64,000 nt of DNA from DAOTWY01 sp003696565. Lineage in GTDB: Bacteria > Chloroflexota > Anaerolineae > Aggregatilineales > Phototrophicaceae. The position numbers and the translations under genes are program-made. Shown in pieces: positions 14,955 to 24,194 of this stretch. Each line of letters opens with the position of its first letter. Within the stretch, counting starts at the first letter, position 1. The notes under the pieces were generated by a model, which ran no database searches, was not told the origin of the DNA, and saw nothing but the letters and a program-made list of their open reading frames with translations. Location: NCBI GenBank assembly GCA_034435635.1, contig DAOTWY010000025.1:50680-114679 (forward strand). The letters are read 5' to 3'.

Positions 14955-16985
14955 GTGATTGGCAAACAATTAGGTAGTTATCAAATCATCGACAAACTTG
15001 GCGCGGGGGGCATGGCAAGTGTCTATCTTGGCTATCAAGCGGCGGTAGACCGGCAAGTTGCTATTAAAGTTCTACCACCACATCCTGGTTTAGACTCCGC
15101 TTTTGTAGAGCGGTTTGAGCAAGAAGCTCGTACCATCGCTAAATTGCAACATCCACATATTTTGCCGCTTTTTGACTATGGTAAGCAGGATGATATTATT
15201 TACTTGGTCATGGCATATGTTGATGGCGGCACCTTAGAAGATCGTATCGCCCAAGGCGGGATTCAACTGCGCACGATTGAGAAGATTTTGCGGGAAATCG
15301 CGAGTGCGCTGGATTATGCTCATCGTCAGGGGATCATTCATCGCGATATTAAGCCAGCGAATATCCTGCTGGATGGGGAAGGGCATGCGCTTTTGGCGGA
15401 TTTTGGCATTGCAAAATTAGCTGAAAGCAGTGCTAACCTCACTGGTACGGGGGTGGTGGGTACGCCAGCTTATATGTCACCGGAACAAGCACAAGGGTTA
15501 TCTATTGATCCGCGTTCAGATATTTACTCGCTTGGTGTGGTTGTTTATCAGATGCTAACTGGTGAGCAACCTTTTGATGCACCATCTGCCATGCAATTAA
15601 TCTTGAAAATTATCCAAGACCCGCCGCCTAATATCTTACAAAAAGTAGCATCTTTGCCAGAGGAATTAGGCGAAGTGATGCAAACAGTATTGGCAAAAGA
15701 CCCGGATGAACGTTATCAAACGGCTTCCGCCTTTGCAGAAGCGTTTAGTCAGGCGATTCATCAAGACCGTGATTCGCTAGCAGCAATACGGGCGGCTTTA
15801 CCATTAGAAGATCAACCCACAGAAGTGCGTGAAAAACCGACAATTCTACTTGGGCAGAATACCTCAGACCATACAACCGGGCAGACGGTCATTGTGCAGC
15901 AAGGTGTCAGCCCATTGGTGTTATTAGGTGGATTTGCCATCATTGCCGTTGCATTGGTGTTGGTTGTGTTATTGATTGTCACCAGAGATGATGATGAGCC
16001 AAATGTTGTTGATACACCCGTTGTATCATTACCAACTGAAACCCCACCCCAACCAACTGATTTACCCCAGCCAACAACCCCAACGTTTGGGCAGGTGCGT
16101 TTTGGCATGTCAGCTATTCCTGGTGATACCGTTATGCTAGAAGTGAGCGCGTTAGATGAACCATCTGCTGGGCATGTTTATATCGCTTGGTTGGTGAATA
16201 CTGCGCAAGATACTTATATCAAATTGGGTGAACTCCGCTTAGACCTACTTGGTTCAGCTGAACTGACGTATACTGATCCAGAAGGGGAGATTTTGCCAAT
16301 ATTGTATAACGCCGTGTATATCTCTGAAGAAACTGACGCTACAACAGACACCCTAAACGGTGATGTGGTGTATCGTGCGGCTGTTCCGATTGAAGTCAGC
16401 CAGGTTTTACGGCAAATTTTGGTTGAATCACCAGATGGCTTGAATGGCGGTAGCTTGTTGGATGGGGCAAAAAGCGAAGTAGAGGCTGCTGTTCGGCATG
16501 CCGGCTTGGCTTCTAATGCGGCAACAGCCGCGTCTATGCACAGCCATGCTGAACATACCATCAATATTTTGCGTGGTGAACGCATTGATTATGACGGGGA
16601 TGGCAGCGGCGTTAACCCAGGGCGGGGTGTTGGGTTATACACCTTTTTGGAACAAATGGAAACGCTTTTAGTGGAAGCTGTTACCCAAGAGGATGCAACG
16701 CCTGATTTACAGCGTAACGCGGAATTTTTACGGGTTTGCTTACAAAATACCCGCTTACGTGCTAACCGAATTATTGCATTAGAGCAAGAATTGCTTGCCT
16801 CAGACAGTGTGGAGGCTGTGCAGGAACAGGCAGCAGAATCTACATTATTAGCGGCTCAGTTAAATGATGGTGATGACCTCAACGAAAACGGACGCATTGA
16901 GCTTTTTGAAGGGGAGTGTGGGCTTGCCCAAATTTCTGATTCCGCTATCTATATTACCAATATGGATGTTATTAAGGTTGAGTAA
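14955..16985 (+). CDS. Membrane Ser/Thr protein kinase with unknown ectodomain
   Basis: 676 residues from a GTG start with GGAGG about 10 nt upstream. The kinase domain (1-270) is complete: Gly-rich loop LGAGGMAS, Lys38, HRDIKPAN with catalytic Asp131, DFG 149-151, and APE-like SPE. A membrane helix spans about 319-342, then a Pro/Thr linker (TETPPQPTDLPQPTTPT) and a ~300-residue extracellular part without PASTA repeats. The ectodomain holds two Asp-rich loops (DYDGDGSG and DLNENGRIELFEG) resembling EF-hand or dockerin calcium loops. It heads a co-directional run of five genes. It likely senses an external cue and phosphorylates cytoplasmic targets. Confidence 0.88.
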   Translation: MIGKQLGSYQIIDKLGAGGMASVYLGYQAAVDRQVAIKVLPPHPGLDSAFVERFEQEARTIAKLQHPHILPLFDYGKQDDIIYLVMAYVDGGTLEDRIAQGGIQLRTIEKILREIASALDYAHRQGIIHRDIKPANILLDGEGHALLADFGIAKLAESSANLTGTGVVGTPAYMSPEQAQGLSIDPRSDIYSLGVVVYQMLTGEQPFDAPSAMQLILKIIQDPPPNILQKVASLPEELGEVMQTVLAKDPDERYQTASAFAEAFSQAIHQDRDSLAAIRAALPLEDQPTEVREKPTILLGQNTSDHTTGQTVIVQQGVSPLVLLGGFAIIAVALVLVVLLIVTRDDDEPNVVDTPVVSLPTETPPQPTDLPQPTTPTFGQVRFGMSAIPGDTVMLEVSALDEPSAGHVYIAWLVNTAQDTYIKLGELRLDLLGSAELTYTDPEGEILPILYNAVYISEETDATTDTLNGDVVYRAAVPIEVSQVLRQILVESPDGLNGGSLLDGAKSEVEAAVRHAGLASNAATAASMHSHAEHTINILRGERIDYDGDGSGVNPGRGVGLYTFLEQMETLLVEAVTQEDATPDLQRNAEFLRVCLQNTRLRANRIIALEQELLASDSVEAVQEQAAESTLLAAQLNDGDDLNENGRIELFEGECGLAQISDSAIYITNMDVIKVE

Positions 16986-17043
16986 TCGCCTGCGATAATC
17001 CCATATATAATAGAGGTATAGATGGCATCAAGGAGGTGCCCAC

Positions 17044-17379
17044 ATGGCAATGATTAAACCAGATAACCATAACGCCGTGGTGCCGTTATCACCTGCTGCT
17101 AAAAATGTGATTGTTGCTGCGGTGAGCAGTGGCGCGTTATGGATTGTACAGCGGATGGTGCGATACCTGCTCCGGCGTGGGGCATCCGTTGTTCAAATTA
17201 AGCCCCAAAATCGTCCTTCTACCGACCATACCAAGAAGTGGCTCACGGTTCATATTGGCAGGCGGGTTTATCGCCGCTTACCAAGTGGGCAAATGATCGA
17301 ATCTGGTGAAGAATATATCATCCATTTTGATGGGGATACGCCGGATGACCTTTCGATCACGCTAGGAGGGACGAATTGA
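17044..17379 (+). CDS. Small conserved-looking protein of unknown function
   Basis: 111 residues with a strong ribosome site (AAGGAGGT) before the ATG. A moderately hydrophobic helix (NVIVAAVSSGALWIVQRMV) is followed by a basic stretch (RYLLRRG) and a beta-rich C-terminal half (WLTVHIGRRVYRRLPSGQMI). Not recognised. Its stop overlaps the TTG start of the SDR gene by 4 bases, so the two are translated together. Confidence 0.6.
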   Translation: MAMIKPDNHNAVVPLSPAAKNVIVAAVSSGALWIVQRMVRYLLRRGASVVQIKPQNRPSTDHTKKWLTVHIGRRVYRRLPSGQMIESGEEYIIHFDGDTPDDLSITLGGTN

Positions 17380-18152
17380 CTTTAGCATGTGTTACGGGTG
17401 CATCAAGTGGGATTGGTGCTGAATATGCGCGGGCATTGGCAGAACGAGGTTACAACTTAATTATCACCGCTCGGCGTGCAGAAAAATTACAAGCGTTGGC
17501 AGATGAATTACAGCAAGCTCATGGGGTTAGTGTTCGGGTTATCACGGCGGATTTAACGCATGAAGCTGATCTTTTACGGCTAGTAGAAGTCATTGAGCAA
17601 GAGACTGAGCTTGATCTGTTAATTAACAACGCTGGTTTTGGGACAACGGGCGATTATGCCACTGTAGAAATCGACCGGCAGATTGATATGGTACGTGTGC
17701 ATATTGAAGCACCGATGCGCTTGTGCCGGGCAACACTACCCAATATGATCCAACGTGGTAAGGGGTATATAATCAATGTGTCATCTATTGCTGCGTTCCT
17801 GACCACGGGCAGCCCAACGTATACCGCAACAAAAGCCTTTTTGAATAATTTTTCACTCTCTTTGCAGTCTGAAGTAAAAAAGACGGGAATCCGTATCCAG
17901 GCATTATGCCCCGGATACACTTATAGTGAATTTCATGACACAGATGAATTTTCCTCGTTCAGCCGGTCACAAATTCCACGCTGGTTATGGATGACTTCTG
18001 AGGCGGTTGTCAAACAATCGCTGGAAAAACTGGATCGCAGGCGGGTTATCCTTATCCCCGGCTTTCAAAATCGCCTCTTGGTGGTGCTGATGCGTACCGG
18101 CTTTTTGCCGCTGATTAGTTGGCTTCGTAATCGACTTGTTCGTGAGCGTTAA
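17376..18152 (+). CDS. Short-chain dehydrogenase/reductase (SDR)
   Basis: 258 residues starting at TTG; AGGAGG lies 6 nt upstream and no ATG fits the family N-terminus better. Classical SDR: TGASSGIG (7-14) binds the dinucleotide, NNAG at 84-87, catalytic Ser near 136-137, and YxxxK at Y149/K153. An Arg-rich segment (TARRAEK) after beta-2 suggests NADP(H). A C-terminal hydrophobic stretch (LLVVLMRTGFLPLISWL) may attach it to membrane, as in DltE/YqjQ-like members. It sits between the small 111-residue gene and the kinase-ATPase gene, tightly packed (1-base gap to the latter). The substrate is unknown. Confidence 0.88.
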   Translation: MTLACVTGASSGIGAEYARALAERGYNLIITARRAEKLQALADELQQAHGVSVRVITADLTHEADLLRLVEVIEQETELDLLINNAGFGTTGDYATVEIDRQIDMVRVHIEAPMRLCRATLPNMIQRGKGYIINVSSIAAFLTTGSPTYTATKAFLNNFSLSLQSEVKKTGIRIQALCPGYTYSEFHDTDEFSSFSRSQIPRWLWMTSEAVVKQSLEKLDRRRVILIPGFQNRLLVVLMRTGFLPLISWLRNRLVRER

Positions 18153-18153
18153 G

Positions 18154-21100
18154 ATGATGCGTTATCGATTGATCGATAAATTAGGTGAAGGCGGTATGGG
18201 GGTGGTCTATCGTGCGATAGACCGCTTGACCAATGAACAAGTGGCATTGAAAAAAGTGACCGTGCCTGATGATGCCTTGCGTTTTGCTTCTCGTACAGAT
18301 GAAGCCATGAATGTGAGAGAGGCACTAACACGTGAGTTTAAAACACTGGCATCTTTACGCCATCCCAATGTTATCAGCGTGTTAGATTATGGCTTTGATG
18401 ATGGTCAACCGTTTTACACCATGGATTTGCTGACAGACGCAACCCCAATTAACCTAGCAGCGCGCAATCGATCGATCACCGAGCGTATTGATTTATTACG
18501 GCAGACACTTTATGCGCTGGCATATTTACACCGGCGTGGCATTGTTCATCGCGATTTAAAGCCAGAAAATATCTTGGTGGTGAATGAGCAGGTCAAAGTG
18601 ACGGATTTTGGCTTGGCACTTACCCATGAAGAAGCTAGTAAACGCCAACCGCTGGAAAACTTAGCCGGTACATTGGGGTATATGGCACCAGAAGTGCTTA
18701 AACGCCAAATTTTTACCCCACAATCAGACTTGTATTCACTAGGTGTGATTGCCTATGAGATATTTACTGGGGAGTATCCGTTTCAGCATCAGAGTGTGAA
18801 TGAATTACTGGTCAAAATCTTGACGACAGAGCCGGATTTGTCTCGTTTAATCAACACACTTGTTACGGTGGAACTGCCCACAATTACACGTGAATCGATC
18901 CAAGCTGCAGATACGCAGGAAGTGACCACGTTAAAAGCGGTTGTTGGACGGCTACTGACTAAAGACCCTGATGATCGCTATGAATCCGCTAGTGATGTAA
19001 TCCGAGATTTGAACACATTACTTAAAGAACCTCAACATGAAAGCCTCGCTATCCGCGAGAGTTTTTTACAGGCGGCGGCGTTTGTTGGGCGTGAGCCGGA
19101 GATGAATATCCTCAACGATGCCTTGTCTCAACTGGTAGCACAACAAGCTGGGTCTGCCTGGCTAATTGGTGGTGAGGCAGGTGTGGGGAAATCCCGCTTG
19201 TTAGATGAAGTCCGTATACAAGCCCTTGTTAAGGGGATACAAGTTTGGACGGGTGGGGCAGTTAGTGGTGGCGGCTTGCCTTATCAACTCTGGCGTGAGC
19301 CTATCCGTGCCCTGGCGATTAGCACGCCGCTGACGGATACGGATACTAGCATACTCCAAATGATTGCGCCGGATTTAGATCGCCTGATTGAGCGTCCGAT
19401 TAGCCCATTTTCCCCAACGGATGACCTGGATAAACAACTCATCCAGACGATTGCCCGTGCTTTCCGTAAAGTGAAATCCCCAACCCTGTTAATCTTGGAA
19501 GATTTACACTGGGCACAAGAAAGCTTAGAACCGCTTAAACAACTGACGGCGAGCTTATCTGATGTGCCATTGATGGTAATTGCTAGCTATCGTGATGATG
19601 AACGCCCTGCCTTGCCAGATATCCTGCCGGATATGCGCCACATTACCCTCAAGCGACTGAATGACCAAGCTATTGCTCAATTGAGTAGCTCTATTTTAGG
19701 GGAAGCCGGTAAACGTCAGAATGTTATTGAATTACTCCGTAAAGAAACAGAGGGGAATGTATTCTTTTTGGTGGAAGTGGTGCGGGCATTGGCAGACGAT
19801 GCGGGGAGCTTGGCAGACGTTGGGCTGCGCACTTTACCGGACCATGTATTTACTGGCGGTGTGTATCAGGTGATTCAACGGCGTTTAAGCCAAATCCCGC
19901 CTTCAATGCAGCCTATTCTTAAAACTGCTGCGATCTTTGGGCGTTATATTGACACGGCAGTTCTGCGTGCTGCTTTGCCAGATGCAGACCTTGATACTTG
20001 GTTAAACCAGAGCCTTAACGCGGCAGTTCTGGATTTACATGAACAGCGGTGGCGGTTTGCCCATGAAAAGCTGCGAGAAGCTGTTCGCATGACCCTCAGC
20101 GATGAGGAAACCATCGCCTTGCATGAACGTGTTGCTTTAGCGATTGAGCAAGTTTACCCAGATAACGACGATTATGCCGAAATGCTATTAAAGCATTGGC
20201 AAGCAGCAGGCAATCAAGAGAAGGAACGATATTATGCCTTGCGGGCTTTAGAGCAAATGGCGCGGCGGGGGCGTGGTTATGATGTTATTCAGTTGGGTAA
20301 GCGTGGCTTGGAGTTGATCGACAAACAAGAGACCTATACACAGGCATTGATCTATGCACGCATTGGACGAGCATATCGGTATCTGTCTGATTATGATCAT
20401 GCGATTGAGTATTTGGGATATGCCTTAGAAAACGCCTATGACCATCAATTTCTGGATTTAGTGGCAATCATTATCAATGAAATGGGTGATATTTTCCGCT
20501 TGCAGGGTAAATATTTCCTAGCAGAGGGGTTTTATCAGGCGGCGTTAGATTATGCGACTGAGTCGAACAACGAGGCACAAATTGCGTTGTCTTTATTCAA
20601 TTTAGGGCAGGTTCAACGCCTTTTAGGCAATTATGACCTGGCGATCAAAACCGCGTTAGATTCACTTGAAATTAGTCGGCAGATTAATGATCAGGCGGCT
20701 GTTGCCAAAACACAAGCGGAAATAGGCTTTTTAGCCTTTATGAAGGGTGAAGCGGAAGACATGGTAGAAAGCAACATCAAAGCCGCTATTGAATATTATC
20801 AATCTGTTGGTAATGAGTTGGATGCCTCTAGCTATTTAAGTAACCTGGGTATGATTATGTGGAGTCGTGGAAAGTTCGCAGAAGCGGTGCCATATCTGCA
20901 GGAGGCATTAACCACCAAAATTCAACTCGGAGATCGCTGGAATGTTGCGTCTATTTATAACACGCTGGGGTATGTTTATACCGGCTTAGATCAGGACGAT
21001 GCCGCCCAAAGCGCGTTTGATCAGGCTTTATCTATCGCCTGGGATATTCAAGCCGAATCATTGACATTAGATATTATGGCAGGGCTGGCGCAACAATATG

Positions 21101-21330
21101 TCAAGCGCAAGCAATATGATCAGGCGTTGGATTTATTGGGCTTGGCGTTACATCATCCTGCTAGCAATAGTGATGTTCGCCATGCGGTGGAATCTGTTTT
21201 AGCCATGATGAAAGGGCATGTCTCGCCAGAGCGGATCAAAACCGGTTTAGAGCGTGGTGCCAAACGGGATTTTAACGCAGTGATTTGGGGGTTATTACGT
21301 CATGTTAATCAATCTACTCAGACGGCTTAA
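18154..21330 (+). CDS. Ser/Thr kinase fused to AAA ATPase and TPR domain
   Basis: 1058 residues from the ATG at 18154, one base after the SDR stop (an upstream in-frame TTG at 18136 is unlikely). The kinase domain comes first: LGEGGMGVV, Lys33, HRDLKPEN, DFGLA. Then an AAA_16/STAND-type ATPase with Walker A GEAGVGKS near 340 and Walker B LLILEDLHWAQ near 445, a winged-helix-like part, and from about 680 a series of TPRs (GRAYRYLSDYDHAIEYLGYA, ALSLFNLGQVQRLLGNYDLA). This matches the bacterial kinase-MalT-like signalling proteins that lack a DNA-binding domain. TPRs probably bind the inducer or partner, and the ATPase gates kinase output. Cytoplasmic; no membrane helix. Confidence 0.9.
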   Translation: MMRYRLIDKLGEGGMGVVYRAIDRLTNEQVALKKVTVPDDALRFASRTDEAMNVREALTREFKTLASLRHPNVISVLDYGFDDGQPFYTMDLLTDATPINLAARNRSITERIDLLRQTLYALAYLHRRGIVHRDLKPENILVVNEQVKVTDFGLALTHEEASKRQPLENLAGTLGYMAPEVLKRQIFTPQSDLYSLGVIAYEIFTGEYPFQHQSVNELLVKILTTEPDLSRLINTLVTVELPTITRESIQAADTQEVTTLKAVVGRLLTKDPDDRYESASDVIRDLNTLLKEPQHESLAIRESFLQAAAFVGREPEMNILNDALSQLVAQQAGSAWLIGGEAGVGKSRLLDEVRIQALVKGIQVWTGGAVSGGGLPYQLWREPIRALAISTPLTDTDTSILQMIAPDLDRLIERPISPFSPTDDLDKQLIQTIARAFRKVKSPTLLILEDLHWAQESLEPLKQLTASLSDVPLMVIASYRDDERPALPDILPDMRHITLKRLNDQAIAQLSSSILGEAGKRQNVIELLRKETEGNVFFLVEVVRALADDAGSLADVGLRTLPDHVFTGGVYQVIQRRLSQIPPSMQPILKTAAIFGRYIDTAVLRAALPDADLDTWLNQSLNAAVLDLHEQRWRFAHEKLREAVRMTLSDEETIALHERVALAIEQVYPDNDDYAEMLLKHWQAAGNQEKERYYALRALEQMARRGRGYDVIQLGKRGLELIDKQETYTQALIYARIGRAYRYLSDYDHAIEYLGYALENAYDHQFLDLVAIIINEMGDIFRLQGKYFLAEGFYQAALDYATESNNEAQIALSLFNLGQVQRLLGNYDLAIKTALDSLEISRQINDQAAVAKTQAEIGFLAFMKGEAEDMVESNIKAAIEYYQSVGNELDASSYLSNLGMIMWSRGKFAEAVPYLQEALTTKIQLGDRWNVASIYNTLGYVYTGLDQDDAAQSAFDQALSIAWDIQAESLTLDIMAGLAQQYVKRKQYDQALDLLGLALHHPASNSDVRHAVESVLAMMKGHVSPERIKTGLERGAKRDFNAVIWGLLRHVNQSTQTA

Positions 21331-21694
21331 CCTGGCATCTCGTGCGGCAACATTGAACCAACGGGCAAAAAGTTTCAACGTGCCGGGTATGCTCACTGCG
21401 ATGATGTTGATGGAAGTGGCACTTAAATCCGGTGGGGTGTGTGCTTGGTGTGGTAAGCCCATCACAGAGGAAACAGATGCTCAGTTTGACCATGTGTTTC
21501 CTTTTCGTTTACAAGGTGAAAATACGCCGGAAAATCTGACGTTTTCTTGTGCAGAATGCAACCGCCGTAAGTCAGATAAACACCCTGTGCGCTTTGCTCA
21601 AGAACAGGCTGCAAATGGCATCCTAACGACGCTTATTCAACGTCTGTTGACGGATAATGAGCAGGATGCCATGCAACAACTGACTTTGTTATAA
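21302..21694 (+). CDS. HNH endonuclease domain protein
   Basis: 130 residues, overlapping the 3' end of the kinase gene by 29 bases. The HNH fold is visible: CAWC (first zinc pair), FDHVFPF with the catalytic DH, NLTFSCAECNRRKSD carrying the Asn and the second zinc Cys pair. The first ~40 residues are basic. Stand-alone small HNH proteins nick or cut DNA in many contexts (repair, restriction, mobile elements); nothing nearby fixes which. If translation starts at the ATG at 21389 the overlap disappears and the domain stays intact. Confidence 0.82.
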   Translation: MLINLLRRLNLASRAATLNQRAKSFNVPGMLTAMMLMEVALKSGGVCAWCGKPITEETDAQFDHVFPFRLQGENTPENLTFSCAECNRRKSDKHPVRFAQEQAANGILTTLIQRLLTDNEQDAMQQLTLL

Positions 21695-21719
21695 CTGGAT
21701 AGGGGCTTAAAGTTATCAC

Positions 21720-22952
21720 TTACTCCACGCCCCAAACATATACCGGACCGCTTGCATCAATAAACAGCATCAAAAAGCCATCTGGCGACCAAGCAACATC
21801 TAACGTGCGCTCACCCCCGGGGGCTAATGCTGCACGAGGCAGTGATTGATTGGCGATTTGGTCTAAATTCCACAGGGAAACATCCCCATCCAACACGGCT
21901 GTTAAAAGTAGATTGCTGTTTGGTGCAAATGCCGCGGAGACATCTGTTCCGATTACGCCGGGCAACAACGCTACCAAATCCCCAGAGGCAGCTGTCCACA
22001 CATTCATGTCCATCGCTACGCCCCCGTTAATCAGATATCGCCCATCCGGTGAAAATAGCAGCACTGATGACGCACCACCTTCCCCTACTTGTAGCGTATA
22101 TAAGAATTCACCTTCTGGTAATGTCCATACTGTCACCACATCACGTGTAGCGATTGCGATTTGGTCATTTTTGGGGGAAATAGCCGTGTGGATTACACGC
22201 TCAACAGGTAAAATGGTGCTGATTCGCTCGCGGTTCTGCCAATCCCACACAATCACCTCACCATCTTCCCCGGCAGAGACCAAATACGTCATATCTGGTG
22301 TAAAACGTAGATTGACCACCGCGCCATCGTGTGCGTCAATGGTAACAAGCGATACACGATTAAAAACATCCCAAACTTTAATTGTGCCATCCGTGCCACC
22401 TAATGCCAGTAAGCCTTGTTCTACATTGTATGCGGCGCGCTGGGAATAGTTAGGATGGGCATCATAGTTTAATTGTTCACGTCCACGTTCTAAGCCATAA
22501 ATACGGATCAGCCCTTGTGGGTTAATTGTGAACACACTCATTTTATCTGGTGAGAAGAACACTTGAATCGCCTCACGCCGGGCGTTATTGACTAACAATC
22601 GCCCGGTGATTAAATCCCAAACGAGGACATAGTTGTTATTCAAAGCTGCCAAGCGTGTACCATCACTGCTAAAAGCATAAGAGAAAATTGTACTAACGGG
22701 TTCGGGCGAATCTGCACGTCCAATTAAAGTCATTTGGAATACATTTTCCGGCGTTATGACCTGATTCGCGCTTAGCCATTGCTCAAATGCTTCCACATTG
22801 CGCGGTGTAGCAACAACACGTTCAGCATCGCTAGGGCTATCAAACTGGGCAATAACCCCTTCTGGTGTAGCTGTCGGCAAATTAGAATCGCTGCCAGAAC
22901 AGGCAGCCAGCAATATAATCAGGATAAATGGAATAATCCACAGTTGTTTCAT
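21720..22952 (-). CDS. WD40-repeat lipoprotein
   Basis: 410 residues; the ATG at 22952 has GGAGGGG 7 nt upstream. A lipobox (ILLAAC) ends the signal peptide, so the protein is lipid-anchored outside the cytoplasmic membrane. After a Ser/Thr/Pro linker come about seven WD40 blades, recognisable by endings such as NYVLVWDL, GTIKVWDV, GEVIVWDW, DVVTVWTL, MNVWTA, GDVSLWNL and GPVYVWGV. A beta-propeller for protein-protein contacts is expected. Convergent with the HNH gene. Function unknown. Confidence 0.85.
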   Translation of the reverse strand: MKQLWIIPFILIILLAACSGSDSNLPTATPEGVIAQFDSPSDAERVVATPRNVEAFEQWLSANQVITPENVFQMTLIGRADSPEPVSTIFSYAFSSDGTRLAALNNNYVLVWDLITGRLLVNNARREAIQVFFSPDKMSVFTINPQGLIRIYGLERGREQLNYDAHPNYSQRAAYNVEQGLLALGGTDGTIKVWDVFNRVSLVTIDAHDGAVVNLRFTPDMTYLVSAGEDGEVIVWDWQNRERISTILPVERVIHTAISPKNDQIAIATRDVVTVWTLPEGEFLYTLQVGEGGASSVLLFSPDGRYLINGGVAMDMNVWTAASGDLVALLPGVIGTDVSAAFAPNSNLLLTAVLDGDVSLWNLDQIANQSLPRAALAPGGERTLDVAWSPDGFLMLFIDASGPVYVWGVE

Positions 22953-23041
22953 CAAAATGCCCCTCCATGTGTCACAAGATGATGTGCCTTAAAAATTCAA
23001 TTGCACATCTCCCGTGTTTAAGATAAAGCCCGCCCACTAGT

Positions 23042-23058
23042 GCCTCATTTGGTGAGGC
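23042..23058. terminator. Weak hairpin after rsgA
   Basis: GCCTCA/TGAGGC (23042-23047 with 23053-23058), loop TTTGG, 12 bases beyond the rsgA stop on the minus strand. No T run follows, so termination is possible but unproven. Confidence 0.35.
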
Positions 23059-23070
23059 TGTGGATGCCAG

Positions 23071-24051
23071 TTAATACATTGCCTCAAGGGAGGTTTCTAG
23101 CTCACGCCGTAGCCGCTTATAATTTTGATAACGACGTTTGTCGATCTCACCGGATTGAACGGCTTTGAACACCGCACACCCTGGTTCATTGGTGTGGGTG
23201 CAATTACTAAACCGGCAGTCCATCACATATTCAGCGATGTCAATAAAGTAACCGTCCAACTCTTCTGGCTCAATATCATAGACACTCAATGACCGCATCC
23301 CTGGTGTATCAGCCAAATAGGTGTTTTTGCCGTAAATACGCGGGTCAAGCTTAATCAACGCGCTATCGCGGGTGGTATGCACGCCTTCAGCATTCCATTG
23401 ACTCACTTGTTTGACTTGCCGCCCTAGGTCAGGTTGTAAAAGATTGAGCAGGCTGGTTTTACCAACACCGGATGGACCCGTAAACGCAGAAATTTTACCT
23501 TTTAAGATCGTTTTTACCAGATCAATGCCAGTGTGGGTTTTAGCGGAGGTATAAATGACAGGGTATCCGATTTTTTCGTAGTGTTCAAATGTGGCTAAGA
23601 TATTGATGGGGTCTTCTAGGTCAATTTTATTGACCACAATCACGAGATTTTCAATACCAGCTTGTTCACCAGCGACGAGCATGGTATCCAGCATATATAA
23701 ATTGGGTGTTGGTTGTGCCGCTGCAAAGACAAAAAAGATTGCATCTGCATTAGCGATAATGACATGCTCACGTTCGGCATCTCCACCCCCACGGTTCCCA
23801 ACTGTCCGCGCAGAGCGAGCTAATACACTGTCGCGCTCTGCGACCCATTCAATCACACCTTTATGACCGCTTTCATCGTTTTCAACAACGCTGATTTTGA
23901 CCCGATCTCCAATTGCTGCAATATCAGACGCTTGTGCTTCTTCCATCAACCGCCCACGCAACCGACACATATACACTGTGCCATCCGTCACTTCTACCCA
24001 AAAGAAGCCGCTCATTTCCCTGACAACTAAGCCATCTAACAGTGAGTCCAA
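23071..24051 (-). CDS. rsgA: RsgA ribosome small-subunit assembly GTPase
   Basis: About 326 residues. A late-stage 30S maturation GTPase with an N-terminal OB fold (VVREMSGFFWVEV..), circularly permuted GTPase motifs in the order G4 (VNKIDL), G1 (GPSGVGKTS), G3 (DTPG), and a C-terminal zinc knuckle DCRFSNCTH..PGC. The start is a TTG: AAAGGA stands 6 nt before the TTG at 24051, while another TTG at 24057 touches it and an ATG at 24015 would cut into the OB fold. It releases assembly factors such as RbfA from 30S subunits. Length is normal for the family. Confidence 0.93.
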   Translation of the reverse strand: MDSLLDGLVVREMSGFFWVEVTDGTVYMCRLRGRLMEEAQASDIAAIGDRVKISVVENDESGHKGVIEWVAERDSVLARSARTVGNRGGGDAEREHVIIANADAIFFVFAAAQPTPNLYMLDTMLVAGEQAGIENLVIVVNKIDLEDPINILATFEHYEKIGYPVIYTSAKTHTGIDLVKTILKGKISAFTGPSGVGKTSLLNLLQPDLGRQVKQVSQWNAEGVHTTRDSALIKLDPRIYGKNTYLADTPGMRSLSVYDIEPEELDGYFIDIAEYVMDCRFSNCTHTNEPGCAVFKAVQSGEIDKRRYQNYKRLRRELETSLEAMY

Positions 24052-24194
24052 AGGCAATCCTTTCTGAATTGAATAATATCACTAGTATAAAAATGCGAAA
24101 AACAACATTGCCATCACCTTGCGGCAGGTGAGGTATGTTGTCATCAAACTAAAAACGGACGATAGCTTCTTATTTATTATACAGCAGATTTTGC

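Noticed and set aside
17044..17379. 111-residue protein ending LGGTN as a candidate ubiquitin-like modifier
   Set aside because: It has a hydrophobic N-terminal helix, is 20 kb from the E1/E2 genes, and does not show beta-grasp strand order.
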